This document shows, in pieces, positions 1 to 7,134 of a stretch of DNA of 12,014 nucleotides (positions are counted from its first letter, which is position 1; each line of letters begins with the position of its first letter). Both the position numbers and the translations under genes were made by a program. The notes under the pieces are model-generated. The model worked only from the letters and a program-made list of their open reading frames with translations. It was not told the DNA's origin and did not search any database. The DNA comes from Dehalococcoidia bacterium UBA6495 (GTDB lineage: Bacteria; Chloroflexota; Dehalococcoidia; Lucifugimonadales; UBA826). The stretch covers positions 1 through 12,014 of the forward strand of contig DJMH01000103.1 of assembly GCA_002435305.1 (NCBI GenBank), given 5' to 3'.

Positions 1-1626
1 CCAGGGATTCCTATTACTGATCTTGGACGTATGATGCAGGCCTCAGATATGCGGATACTGTCATTTCGCCATGAACAAAATGCAGGATACGCCGCAGCTG
101 CATCGGGGTTCCTCACGAAAAAACCTGGAATTTGTTTGACTGTCTCAGCTCCTGGGTTTTTGAATGGTCTGACATCTCTAGCCCACGCCACAACAAACTG
201 CTTTCCAATGATCTTGATTAGTGGATCTTCTGAGAGAGAAATAGTTGATCTGCAGCAGGGTGACTATGAGGAAATGGACCAACTGGCAGTTGCAAAACCA
301 CTCTGCAAGGCTGCTTACAGAGTGCTCAATATAGGGGATATTGGCATTGGTATTGCCCGCGCCATACGTGCTGCTGTTTCTGGGCGACCAGGTGGTGTGT
401 ACCTCGATCTTCCGGGTAAACTTTTTACTCAAGTTATTGATGCTGATGAAGGTGCTGAATCACTGGTGAAGGTTATCGATGCCGCTCCAAGTCAGCTTCC
501 CTCACATGAGTCAATTGATAGAGCTTTAGGTTTGCTCAGATCAGCTGAGCGCCCTCTCATTATTCTAGGTAAAGGGGCGGCCTATTCACAGGCAGATGAG
601 GATATTCGAGATTTGGTGGAAAAAAGCGGTATTCCATATCTACCAATGAGTATGGCCAAGGGACTTTTGCCTGATACTCACTTACAATCTGCTTCTGCGG
701 CGCGATCGCTAGTGTTAAAAGATTCTGATGTGGTAATGGTGGTAGGTGCTCGGATAAATTGGCTTTTGTCACACGGTAAAGGTAGAACCTGGGGTGATCA
801 ACCCAAGAAATTTATTCAGGTTGATATAGAACCTAAAGAGATGGACAGCAATGTCGAGATTGCTGCTCCGGTGGTGGGTGATATAGGTTCGTGCGTTAAA
901 TTGCTTCTTGACAGGATGGGAGAAGAGTGGCCGATGCCACCGTCAGAATGGACGGAGGAAGTAAGATCCAAAGTTGAAACCAACGTTGCTCGGATGGCAC
1001 CAAGACTCGAAAACAACAACGATCCGATGGACTTTCACGGGGCCCTCGGTGCGTTGAAAACAATTATCAAAGAAAGACCCGATGCAGTCCTTGTAAATGA
1101 AGGTGCCAACACCCTTGATTTCGCTAGGACAGTAATTGATATGTACAAACCCAGAAAACGACTAGATGTGGGGACCTGGGGTGTAATGGGAATTGGAATG
1201 GGTTCTGCAATCGCAGCGGCTGTGGAAACAGGTCAGCCTGTACTCGCAATCGAAGGAGATAGCGCATTCGGGTTCTCCGGTATGGAAATTGAAACAATCT
1301 GCCGGTATAACCTTCCGGTTTGCGTGGTGGTTTTCAATAACAGTGGTATCTACCGTGGTATGGACACCAATCCGACTGGCGGAACAGACGCTGCTACCAC
1401 CGTATTCGTTAAAAATTCAAGGTACGACAAGATGATAGAGGCTTTCGGAGGAGTTGGGGTGAGCGTGACAACGCCGGAGGAATTAAGTCGTGCTGTGAAT
1501 GAAGCGATGGATTCTGGAAAACCAACCCTAATTAATGCTGTTATCGATAGCAATGCTGGGACAGAAAGTGGCAGGATTGGTAACTTGAATCCGAAAAGTA
1601 TTGTCGGAAGCAAAAAAAATAGGTAA
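1..1626 (+). CDS. oxc: Oxalyl-CoA decarboxylase (ThDP-dependent), 5' end outside window
   Basis: This enzyme decarboxylates oxalyl-CoA to formyl-CoA and CO2 in cytoplasmic oxalate breakdown, using thiamine diphosphate and Mg2+. The reading frame is open from base 1, so the gene starts upstream; the ATG at 31 is internal. Numbering from the first codon, the RHEQ motif carries Glu25, which matches the ThDP-activating Glu56 of the Oxalobacter enzyme. QGDYEEMDQ carries Tyr89-Glu90, matching Tyr120-Glu121. Both give an offset of 31, so about 31 residues are missing from a protein of about 570. The C-terminal ThDP/Mg motif starts at G419-D420-S421 and ends in N446-N447. Three domains are present: Pyr-binding, a central domain with ILGKGAAY and MVVGARINWLLSHGKG, and PP-binding. 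The MSMAKGLLPDTH stretch is typical of Oxc rather than of acetolactate synthase. The gene ends in TAA and converges on the next gene. Family call by motif and recalled similarity; very likely. Confidence 0.93.
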   Translation, partial: PGIPITDLGRMMQASDMRILSFRHEQNAGYAAAASGFLTKKPGICLTVSAPGFLNGLTSLAHATTNCFPMILISGSSEREIVDLQQGDYEEMDQLAVAKPLCKAAYRVLNIGDIGIGIARAIRAAVSGRPGGVYLDLPGKLFTQVIDADEGAESLVKVIDAAPSQLPSHESIDRALGLLRSAERPLIILGKGAAYSQADEDIRDLVEKSGIPYLPMSMAKGLLPDTHLQSASAARSLVLKDSDVVMVVGARINWLLSHGKGRTWGDQPKKFIQVDIEPKEMDSNVEIAAPVVGDIGSCVKLLLDRMGEEWPMPPSEWTEEVRSKVETNVARMAPRLENNNDPMDFHGALGALKTIIKERPDAVLVNEGANTLDFARTVIDMYKPRKRLDVGTWGVMGIGMGSAIAAAVETGQPVLAIEGDSAFGFSGMEIETICRYNLPVCVVVFNNSGIYRGMDTNPTGGTDAATTVFVKNSRYDKMIEAFGGVGVSVTTPEELSRAVNEAMDSGKPTLINAVIDSNAGTESGRIGNLNPKSIVGSKKNR

Positions 1627-1726
1627 AAATATAGGCTCTATAGACTTGTTCTGTTTTGTTTAATTCTGGTCTAAAACTGGTTGTGGAATGGTTTTCGGAC
1701 AGCAAAGTAATTGTAGATAAGTTACG
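1627..1726. other. Convergent intergenic gap without a clear terminator
   Basis: This 100-base gap lies between two converging gene ends. It holds a weak AT-rich hairpin (TATAG-GCT-CTATA, 1630-1642) followed by a T-rich run on the plus strand. The stem is only five mostly A/T pairs, so it is at best a poor intrinsic terminator for oxc. No small gene is visible. Confidence 0.35.
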
Positions 1727-2827
1727 TTATTGGAATTCGAAGCCAAGGGTCTTTGCAACAGCACTTTGGACTATTTTACCGCCTTCCACGTTAATTCCCA
1801 AGGTTAGAGCATCGTCAAATGCCAACGCCGCCTGAATACCTTTCTCGGCCATTAACTCTATGTAGGGAAGGGTGGCGTTAACAAGAGACTCAGTAGCCGT
1901 TCTTGGAACAGCTCCAGGCATGTTGCGAATGCAATAATGGATTACTCCTTCATCTACATAAATGGGGTTACTGAGTGTAGTCTCACGACTAGTTTCAATA
2001 CACCCCCCCTGGTCAATACATGCATCAATTATTACAGATCCTTTTTGCATTGAACGGACCATAGATCTGCTTACAAGCTTGGGAACTGAGCCACCTGTAT
2101 CACGAATTGCACCAATCACAACGTCAGCTAACTCGACTGACTCTGCTATTTTGAGGTTGGATGCTTCGGCCACTTCTAATTCGCTGTGATTATTTAGGCC
2201 TTGTTTAAGTTCTTCTAGACGTTTTCCACCACGGCTTAGAACCGTGACTTTGGCACCCATATTCAACGCCAATTCAGCAGCATGAAACCCTGCCACCCCA
2301 GCACCAATTATTACGACCCTTACCGGTTCTGCCCCTGAGATACCGCTCAACAGTTTTCCTGAACCACCTTGAGGGCTTTTTAGGTAATGTGTTGCCACAT
2401 CTATCGCTAATCGACCGGTTAATGCGCTCATGGGTTTAAGTATTGGTAAAGAGCCGTCCTTGAGTTCTATTGTTTCATAGGCAATGGCAGTAACTTCACT
2501 TTGCATTAGTGCCTGTGCAAGCTTAGGATTAATTCCTAAAGATAGGAAGGAGAAAGTTGTGAGGCCAGGGCGTAGAAGTTCGCATTCATGTATCTGAAAT
2601 TCTTTTACTTTTACTATAAGATCGGAAGATGAAAACAAAGTTTCTGGGGCTTTGACTAGCTCAGCACCAACTTGGATGTAACTGTCATCTGAAATACCAC
2701 TACCAACTCCAGCGTTTTTTTGTACGAGTACCCGGTTGCCACTTTTTATGAGCGTGTTTACACCGGCGGGTGTGATTCCAACCCTCAGTTCCTGATCTTT
2801 CGTTTCTTTGGGTAAGCCTATGATCAT
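1727..2827 (-). CDS. Alanine dehydrogenase/PNT-family oxidoreductase with altered active site and cofactor site
   Basis: The 366 residues match alanine dehydrogenase in length and architecture: an N-terminal AlaDH/PNT domain, a central Rossmann domain with GAGVAG at 175-180, and a C-terminal return to the first domain. Alanine dehydrogenase interconverts L-alanine and pyruvate plus ammonia with NAD(H). Conserved are Arg15 and Lys75 (substrate binding), the IDQGG segment with Asp272 (counterpart of catalytic Asp270) and the NMPGAVPRT stretch. Two key positions differ. The FTYLHL motif is FSFLSL, so the usual catalytic His96 is Ser96. After the third Rossmann strand, VLD is VLSR, so the NAD-ribose Asp198 is Ser198-Arg199. 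That pattern usually accompanies NADP preference. Family membership is secure, but the alanine reaction is not, so I give no ald symbol. The ATG start has no good Shine-Dalgarno site, which suggests a short or weakly initiated leader. The neighbour at 2926 is divergent. Confidence 0.85.
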   Translation of the reverse strand: MIIGLPKETKDQELRVGITPAGVNTLIKSGNRVLVQKNAGVGSGISDDSYIQVGAELVKAPETLFSSSDLIVKVKEFQIHECELLRPGLTTFSFLSLGINPKLAQALMQSEVTAIAYETIELKDGSLPILKPMSALTGRLAIDVATHYLKSPQGGSGKLLSGISGAEPVRVVIIGAGVAGFHAAELALNMGAKVTVLSRGGKRLEELKQGLNNHSELEVAEASNLKIAESVELADVVIGAIRDTGGSVPKLVSRSMVRSMQKGSVIIDACIDQGGCIETSRETTLSNPIYVDEGVIHYCIRNMPGAVPRTATESLVNATLPYIELMAEKGIQAALAFDDALTLGINVEGGKIVQSAVAKTLGFEFQ

Positions 2828-2851
2828 AAATCGTTAATGTCTGAGATGGAT

Positions 2852-2880
2852 TTGACCCAGTATATAGGGACTGATTTAAT
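2852..2880 (+). promoter_or_regulatory. Sigma-70-type promoter for the alpha/beta hydrolase
   Basis: TTGACC (2852-2857) and TTTAAT (2875-2880) are separated by exactly 17 bases. Each matches its consensus hexamer at five of six positions. Transcription would start near 2887, leaving a leader of about 39 bases that contains the AGGAG ribosome binding site at 2915-2919. Confidence 0.6.
2859..2864 (-). promoter_or_regulatory. Possible -10 box for the AlaDH-like gene
   Basis: On the minus strand TATACT (five of six matches to TATAAT) would give a transcript start about 25 bases before the ATG at 2827. The -35 region at 17 bases spacing (TTTAGG, 2882-2887) is poor. The box lies inside the spacer of the divergent promoter for the hydrolase, so the two would compete for polymerase. 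Confidence 0.35.
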
Positions 2881-2925
2881 ACCTAAAGTAGTACTTTGTG
2901 GTGATGTTTTGAATAGGAGTTAATT

Positions 2926-3759
2926 ATGTCTAATATGCCAACCGCACAGATTGCCCAGATCAATGGGAATTCCCTTGCTTTTTACGAGTGGGGTCAACAA
3001 GGTAGCCCCGTGTTAATTTGCCTCCACAGCCATACAAATTCGGCGGCATCTTGGAGAGAGTTTGCAGAGTTTGCATCTTCAAAGTATCACGTTTTTGCCC
3101 TAGATCAACGTGGCCATGGGAACAGCGAGTGGGCGAGGGATGGCTATGCGCGAGATCGATTTGTAGAAGATCTGGCAGAATTTGTCGAAATAAAGGATTT
3201 TAAAAATATGACTCTTGTGGGTTGCTCCATGGGCGGGTGGCATTCGATTCTGTACGCGGCAAAGAACGCAAATAATGTAGATCGGATTGTCATGGTCGAC
3301 ATAGCACCTGAACCTTCGACAGAAAGACTTCAGGCACCACCTGCACCTCCTGTACCTCCGGAATTCCAAACTTTCGAAGATGGTTACCAATGGCTTAGAT
3401 CAGGAAATGGCCTGGCGTCGGACGGACGGTTACACGAAGAAGCTGAATCCAGGTTGAAGCAAACAGATTCAGGTACTTGGACATGGAAAGCGGATTTAAA
3501 TGGGTTCGATAATCCACTCCCGGATATGACTAGTACCGATTTAATTGGTAGATACTGGTCAGCCATAGAGAACATACAATGCCCAATATTTGAGATAAGA
3601 GGAGCAGAAAGTGGACTAGTGAGCGACGATACAATCAATAAGATGAAAAACCTTGGTAAAGACGTGACATCTGTTGATGTGGCAAGTGCAGGACATGTAG
3701 TGATGGTGGATCAACCTGAAGCCTTCATAGAAGCCGTCAGAGGATTTGTCGGGCTTTAG
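2926..3759 (+). CDS. Alpha/beta-fold hydrolase
   Basis: This 277-residue protein has the usual length and order of a single-domain alpha/beta hydrolase with a small cap at about 130-215. The nucleophile elbow is GCSMGG with Ser101. The catalytic His257 lies in AGHVVMVDQPEAF near the C-terminus. The oxyanion segment is LHSHTNSAAS at 33-42, with HS where HG is usual. DQRGHGNSEWA at 60-70 is the common conserved loop after strand 4. The acid after strand 7, expected in a sequence like RGAESD, is Gly230 here, so Asp125 after strand 6 (24 residues past the nucleophile) may take its place. A proline-rich stretch at 138-145 begins the cap. No signal peptide is seen, so it is probably cytoplasmic. 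An AGGAG site six bases upstream supports the ATG. The substrate cannot be told; carboxylesterases, enol-lactonases and C-C hydrolases share this fold. Confidence 0.88.
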   Translation: MSNMPTAQIAQINGNSLAFYEWGQQGSPVLICLHSHTNSAASWREFAEFASSKYHVFALDQRGHGNSEWARDGYARDRFVEDLAEFVEIKDFKNMTLVGCSMGGWHSILYAAKNANNVDRIVMVDIAPEPSTERLQAPPAPPVPPEFQTFEDGYQWLRSGNGLASDGRLHEEAESRLKQTDSGTWTWKADLNGFDNPLPDMTSTDLIGRYWSAIENIQCPIFEIRGAESGLVSDDTINKMKNLGKDVTSVDVASAGHVVMVDQPEAFIEAVRGFVGL

Positions 3760-3782
3760 AGTTTAGGCCTTTAAAATTTTAA

Positions 3783-4649
3783 TTATGACCCGGTGAACCA
3801 TCTGGAAAATGAGTCGACATGACTCTGATTACCTGTTAGTTGGGTGGAAGTATCTTCAATAGACTTTGATAGGCTTTTCCGGCCTGTGATTAGCAATGCG
3901 AATTCACTTGGTGAGGTGTGTATTTCTGCATCTGAATCAAAGGAATTAATTGGGAGCTCTTCTATATCCAATTTACCTATGGCGCTGGCTATCCGTAGCC
4001 CATTCAAAGTACCAAAATTAACTGCTAGCGTCTGTGAAGGACTCTCAGTAGAATCAGTGGTTTTAAACCATCGGTTGATAAGCTTATCGCAGAAATACTC
4101 AGGCAATAGCGGCGCTAATCCTTCGTCGACCAAATATTTTTCATCTACGGCATTTAAGGCATCCCAGGCATGAATTGTCGACTCAAACAGTGTCCATAAA
4201 AGGATTCCCTGAACCGAAACCCAATTTACGGGGTGATATGCCGGCAAATGCCATTGGTTGTCTTGGCAAGAATTGAAGCCATCCAATAACCTCTGAAATC
4301 TAAGTTCTAATTCGTTGATTAGTACATCTTTTGAATCGAAACTTCTACTAGTTTCTTTGGCTCTTTCTGAGAGGCGGCCAGCTAGTGATTTACCGTCTAG
4401 CGTACCTGGTTCATCTCTCGAACTATTGGGGTCATCTAAAATATTTTCTTCATTTTTTGCAGAATCTATAAAAATAAGATAATTAGTCAATACTGATGAT
4501 AGGTGTGCCATTACATCTTTCACTGTCCAGTCATCGCAGCGACTTTGAGTTGACCAATCTTCTTCAGTTAAGTTTTTAAGTTGGCCGATCAAGTTTGGAC
4601 AAAATCCATTTAATTGTTGCAAGATCTGATTCTGGTTTCCTTTTATCAA
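3783..4649 (-). CDS. DinB/mycothiol-dependent maleylpyruvate isomerase-like protein (TTG start)
   Basis: The N-terminal half has the hallmarks of the DinB-like four-helix metal-binding fold, of the mycothiol-dependent maleylpyruvate isomerase (MDMPI) type: W-S-x-S-R-C-D-D-W-T-V-K-D-V-M-A-H-L, then an E-x3-H pair in LFESTIHAWDAL. With the start chosen here, the metal ligands would be His49, Glu156 and His160, the same pattern as His-Glu-His in the corynebacterial isomerase. The C-terminal 90 or so residues are a less conserved domain that I cannot assign with confidence. I start at the TTG at 4649 because an AAGGGGGT site lies five bases upstream and the resulting 288-residue protein begins just before the first helix. 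The open frame runs up to 4781 and has an ATG at 4727, but that ATG lacks a well-spaced site, and the longest form would overlap the next gene. The reaction is unknown; many members are thiol-dependent S-transferases or uncharacterised. It lies 112 bases downstream of the gene at 4762 and is probably co-transcribed. Confidence 0.75.
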   Translation of the reverse strand: MIKGNQNQILQQLNGFCPNLIGQLKNLTEEDWSTQSRCDDWTVKDVMAHLSSVLTNYLIFIDSAKNEENILDDPNSSRDEPGTLDGKSLAGRLSERAKETSRSFDSKDVLINELELRFQRLLDGFNSCQDNQWHLPAYHPVNWVSVQGILLWTLFESTIHAWDALNAVDEKYLVDEGLAPLLPEYFCDKLINRWFKTTDSTESPSQTLAVNFGTLNGLRIASAIGKLDIEELPINSFDSDAEIHTSPSEFALLITGRKSLSKSIEDTSTQLTGNQSHVDSFSRWFTGS

Positions 4650-4761
4650 GACTACCCCCTTTCTCAGAGAAGCTTTTTGAATGACCGAGGTAGTGCTGGT
4701 ATGGCGCAACCTATTTTGGTTTTTCATAATCCTATATTGGCATTGTAACCATGTAAGGGAT

Positions 4762-5382
4762 TTATGGGGTTCTTCTGGCAACGATTGTGCTTATTGATCG
4801 GAAGGCACTGTTGGTAAGTTCGGCTAAATCATCTCTGAAGCTTTGATAATCTGGATTGGTCGCGATGTCCAATCCCGCCTCTGCAACTCCTTCCAGACTT
4901 GCATAGGCAACGGTGGCTCTCACAACATCCAGGTTTCCTCCGAGCGGAGTGGTTAAAAGAGGTTTTATTTCCATGGCTTCTCTCCATCTCAACATCACAT
5001 CCATAACTTTTCCTGCCTGGCCTCTCTTTGCCATCAGGACATTTCTAGTCATAAACTTGGAGCCTTCAGCAAATCCTTCCGGAGGAGCGATTACTCGAAG
5101 TATTTGAACTTTCACAGAATTGCAATTGACTGCTATTGCGTCGAATTTTTGTCGGAATTGTGGAGAGCTTTCAGTACTTTCCATTATGGATTCGACCTCG
5201 TCCAGGGTAAGACCTGTAAGAGAGACGATTACTTCTCGATTTGATGATTTTGGATGTGCAAGTGTACTAGTGACATTACCAGGTCTATCAAGTGAGGGGA
5301 AAAGATCTTTCACTGAGGCTAATACCTGGGCGTAGTGACCCGGTTTTGGTTCCCTAACTATGTTTATTATGGCGTTCGTCAT
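4762..5382 (-). CDS. Conserved hypothetical protein, probably two dimeric alpha/beta-barrel domains
   Basis: This 206-residue protein is not one I recognise by name. It appears to hold two similar halves, about 1-100 and 115-206. Each begins with a beta strand (AIINIVREPKPGH, then TRNVLMAKRGQAG), followed by a long helix with a regularly spaced V or W, a strand, and a helix ending near a short 'D/N-x-x-FR' segment (SSPQFRQKFD; NPDYQSFRDD). That is the layout of ferredoxin-like dimeric alpha/beta-barrel (ABM/NIPSNAP/EthD-like) proteins. The fold is my inference. The ATG at 5382 is chosen over an upstream TTG at 5487 because AAAAGGGG lies just before it. No signal peptide or membrane segment is seen. 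Its neighbour downstream on the same strand is the DinB-like protein. Confidence 0.7.
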   Translation of the reverse strand: MTNAIINIVREPKPGHYAQVLASVKDLFPSLDRPGNVTSTLAHPKSSNREVIVSLTGLTLDEVESIMESTESSPQFRQKFDAIAVNCNSVKVQILRVIAPPEGFAEGSKFMTRNVLMAKRGQAGKVMDVMLRWREAMEIKPLLTTPLGGNLDVVRATVAYASLEGVAEAGLDIATNPDYQSFRDDLAELTNSAFRSISTIVARRTP

Positions 5383-5404
5383 GTGAGCCCCTTTTAGACA
5401 GAAA

Positions 5405-5432
5405 TTTATATTTTGGGATGCTTTATTAGCAA
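5405..5432 (-). promoter_or_regulatory. Probable promoter for the 5382-to-3783 transcription unit
   Basis: On the minus strand TTGCTA (5432-5427) and TATAAA (5410-5405) are 16 bases apart, matching consensus at four and five of six positions. Transcription would begin near 5398, leaving a leader of about 16 bases that still includes the AAAAGGGG site before the ATG at 5382. Confidence 0.4.
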
Positions 5433-5666
5433 CTGGTTTGAGACTAGCAACAAATATCGGCAATACCTGGAAGGCACATTCTAACAAACGATTACTGGTT
5501 ATCCCTATTTTTCTTTACTTTTGCTGACCTGAGAAACATATTGCTTACATGACCACAGTAGAGATAATATCTCCACATAAGAACTGGTGCAGTTCATATG
5601 CTGATAATCAGGGTTCCCTTTACCATTTAAAATTTTCGGAAGCTGTATAACTTAGTAAATTTTGTC

Positions 5667-5673
5667 GAGGTGA
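5667..5673 (+). promoter_or_regulatory. Ribosome binding site that fixes a TTG start
   Basis: GAGGTGA lies three bases before the TTG at 5677, with the GAGG core six bases away. It selects that TTG as the start of the amidohydrolase, which has no ATG or GTG near its conserved N-terminus. Confidence 0.7.
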
Positions 5674-5676
5674 GAA

Positions 5677-7107
5677 TTGCCTAAACGTATCAAAATAGAG
5701 GCCGGAATAATCGTTGCGTATCAGGATGGGGGACATCGCATTCTTCAGGATGGCTGCATTGTAGTGGATGGAAGTCAAATAACTTTTGTTGGGAAAACTT
5801 TTGATGAACCGGTGGATGAAGTTATCGATGCAGGCGACCGGATCGTTACTCCTGGTTTTATAAATACCCATTGCCATATGGCTGGTTCGCCTTTGGATAA
5901 ATCCTTTATTGAAGACATCGGGAGCCGCCAATTTTACCTGTCGGGATTGCCTGTCATGCTAAGGGCTCGGGGGGGAGCTATGAGAGATGAGGACAAGGAG
6001 GCTTGTGTTGACTACTCGATCGTTGAACTTATCAGGACCGGAACTACCACAATTATGGAGCAAGGCGGAATGGGGGATTATGTGGCTGACGCTGCTGAAC
6101 AAGCTGGATTGCGGGCCTATATAGCCAATATGTACAGCTCTGCGAGTTGGATTACCCCAACTGGTAGACAGGTTGAATACGATTGGAATGAGCCAGCTGG
6201 AATTGAAGGTTTTAAAAAAGCAGTCAATTTTGTAGAACGGGTAGATGGACGTGGTAATGGGCGAATAAAAGGGTTTTTAGGCCCTGCCCAAATTGATAAC
6301 TGTACTGAGGAGCTACTTCGCATGAGTAGTGAAGCTTCTCAGGAGATGCGAGTGCCGATAAGTTTGCATACAAGCCAAGCGGTTTTTGAATTTCAGGAAA
6401 TTGTCAGGCGTTACGGTATGACTCCCGTAGAATGGTTAGATTCAATTGATTTTCTTAATGACTGGGCCCTTTTGGGACACGTCATGTATCCGGCAGGTCA
6501 TAGTTGGGTAAATTTTGCCGGAGACGATCTATCAATTTTGGAACGGACAAAAGCTTCCGTTGCCCATGCCACATGGGTTTTTAACAGGCGAGGTATCGCT
6601 ATGGAATCATTTCCCGGGTATTTAGATGCCGGGGTAAATGTTTGCCTTGGAACAGATACATGCCCGCAGTCCATGATAGAAGCTATGCGCTGGTCTGCTG
6701 TGGTAGGTAAGATTATGAGTCGACAGACTGAGAAATCTACTGCAGCTGATGTCTTTAATGCAGCTACCCTCAACCCAGCTAAAATGCTTCACCGAGATGA
6801 TTTGGGTCGTATCTCCCTTGGGGCCAAGGCCGATCTCCTTTTCTGGGATACCTCGTCGATGTTTATGGTTCCCTTACGTGACCCCATCAAAAACATTGTA
6901 TATAACGCCACTGCGGATGAATTGAAGGATGTCATGATCGACGGTGAATGGGTTATGAAAGGAAGGGAAGTTTTAAAAATTAATGAACGGCACACCAATG
7001 AGAAACTTCAAATTGCCGGAGAGCATGTTTGGTCTTCAGTTAACCCAGAAGTGGCCAGCAGTGCGGATGAACTATCTCCTCAAACTTTCTCTAGTTTTAG
7101 GGTTTAA
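5677..7107 (+). CDS. Amidohydrolase-superfamily protein, ATZ/TRZ (deaminase/chlorohydrolase-like) type
   Basis: This 476-residue protein belongs to the metal-dependent TIM-barrel amidohydrolases related to AtzA, TrzN and the guanine, cytosine or S-adenosylhomocysteine deaminases. The N-terminal beta-sandwich strand (DGCIVVDGSQITFVG) is followed by TPGFINTHCHMAG, with the HxH metal ligands His65 and His67. His231 (SLHTS), His268 (LGHVM), His297 (SVAHAT) and Asp327 (LGTDT) fill the later strand-end positions of a mononuclear site. The C-terminus returns to the sandwich (GRISLGAKADLLFWD; VMIDGEWVMKGR). The reaction would be hydrolytic removal of an amino, chloro or similar group from a ring or amidine-like substrate, but nothing here fixes the substrate. 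The tail after about 445 is not part of the core fold and varies among relatives. Translation starts at TTG. The gene converges on E1-alpha with only 27 bases between. Confidence 0.88.
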   Translation: MPKRIKIEAGIIVAYQDGGHRILQDGCIVVDGSQITFVGKTFDEPVDEVIDAGDRIVTPGFINTHCHMAGSPLDKSFIEDIGSRQFYLSGLPVMLRARGGAMRDEDKEACVDYSIVELIRTGTTTIMEQGGMGDYVADAAEQAGLRAYIANMYSSASWITPTGRQVEYDWNEPAGIEGFKKAVNFVERVDGRGNGRIKGFLGPAQIDNCTEELLRMSSEASQEMRVPISLHTSQAVFEFQEIVRRYGMTPVEWLDSIDFLNDWALLGHVMYPAGHSWVNFAGDDLSILERTKASVAHATWVFNRRGIAMESFPGYLDAGVNVCLGTDTCPQSMIEAMRWSAVVGKIMSRQTEKSTAADVFNAATLNPAKMLHRDDLGRISLGAKADLLFWDTSSMFMVPLRDPIKNIVYNATADELKDVMIDGEWVMKGREVLKINERHTNEKLQIAGEHVWSSVNPEVASSADELSPQTFSSFRV

Positions 7108-7134
7108 ATGTGCCTAATGTAGAACAAAGATGAA

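Larger units (their letters stand above)
5383..5676. promoter_or_regulatory. Divergent intergenic region
   Basis: This 294-base non-coding interval separates the leftward two-gene unit from the rightward amidohydrolase. Besides the leftward promoter, it holds an 11-base perfect palindrome (CTGAT-A-ATCAG, 5601-5611) and a possible -10 box TATAAC at 5646-5651 for the amidohydrolase, without a good -35. The palindrome lies about 35 bases upstream of that box, where an operator could sit. No riboswitch, small RNA or small gene is evident. Confidence 0.4.

Noticed and set aside
31..33. ATG at 31 as the start of oxc
   Set aside because: The frame is open to base 1 with conserved Oxc sequence before it (GIPITDLGR), so the gene begins outside the window.
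1630..1642. Intrinsic terminator after oxc
   Set aside because: Only five weak pairs with a three-base loop; the T run is broken.
3760..3782. Bidirectional terminator between the hydrolase and DinB-like genes
   Set aside because: The AGGCCT and AAAATTTT palindromes are short and form no stable stem-loop.
3844..4173. Plus-strand open frame of 109 codons opposite the DinB-like gene
   Set aside because: It is antisense to a gene with clear family motifs and has no motif or ribosome binding site of its own.
4662..4676. Palindrome TTCTC-T-GAGAA before the DinB-like gene as an operator
   Set aside because: Very short, with a one-base centre, inside the probable transcript leader; likely chance.
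5383..5676. Riboswitch or small RNA in the divergent region
   Set aside because: No recognisable conserved core or multi-stem junction could be found by eye.
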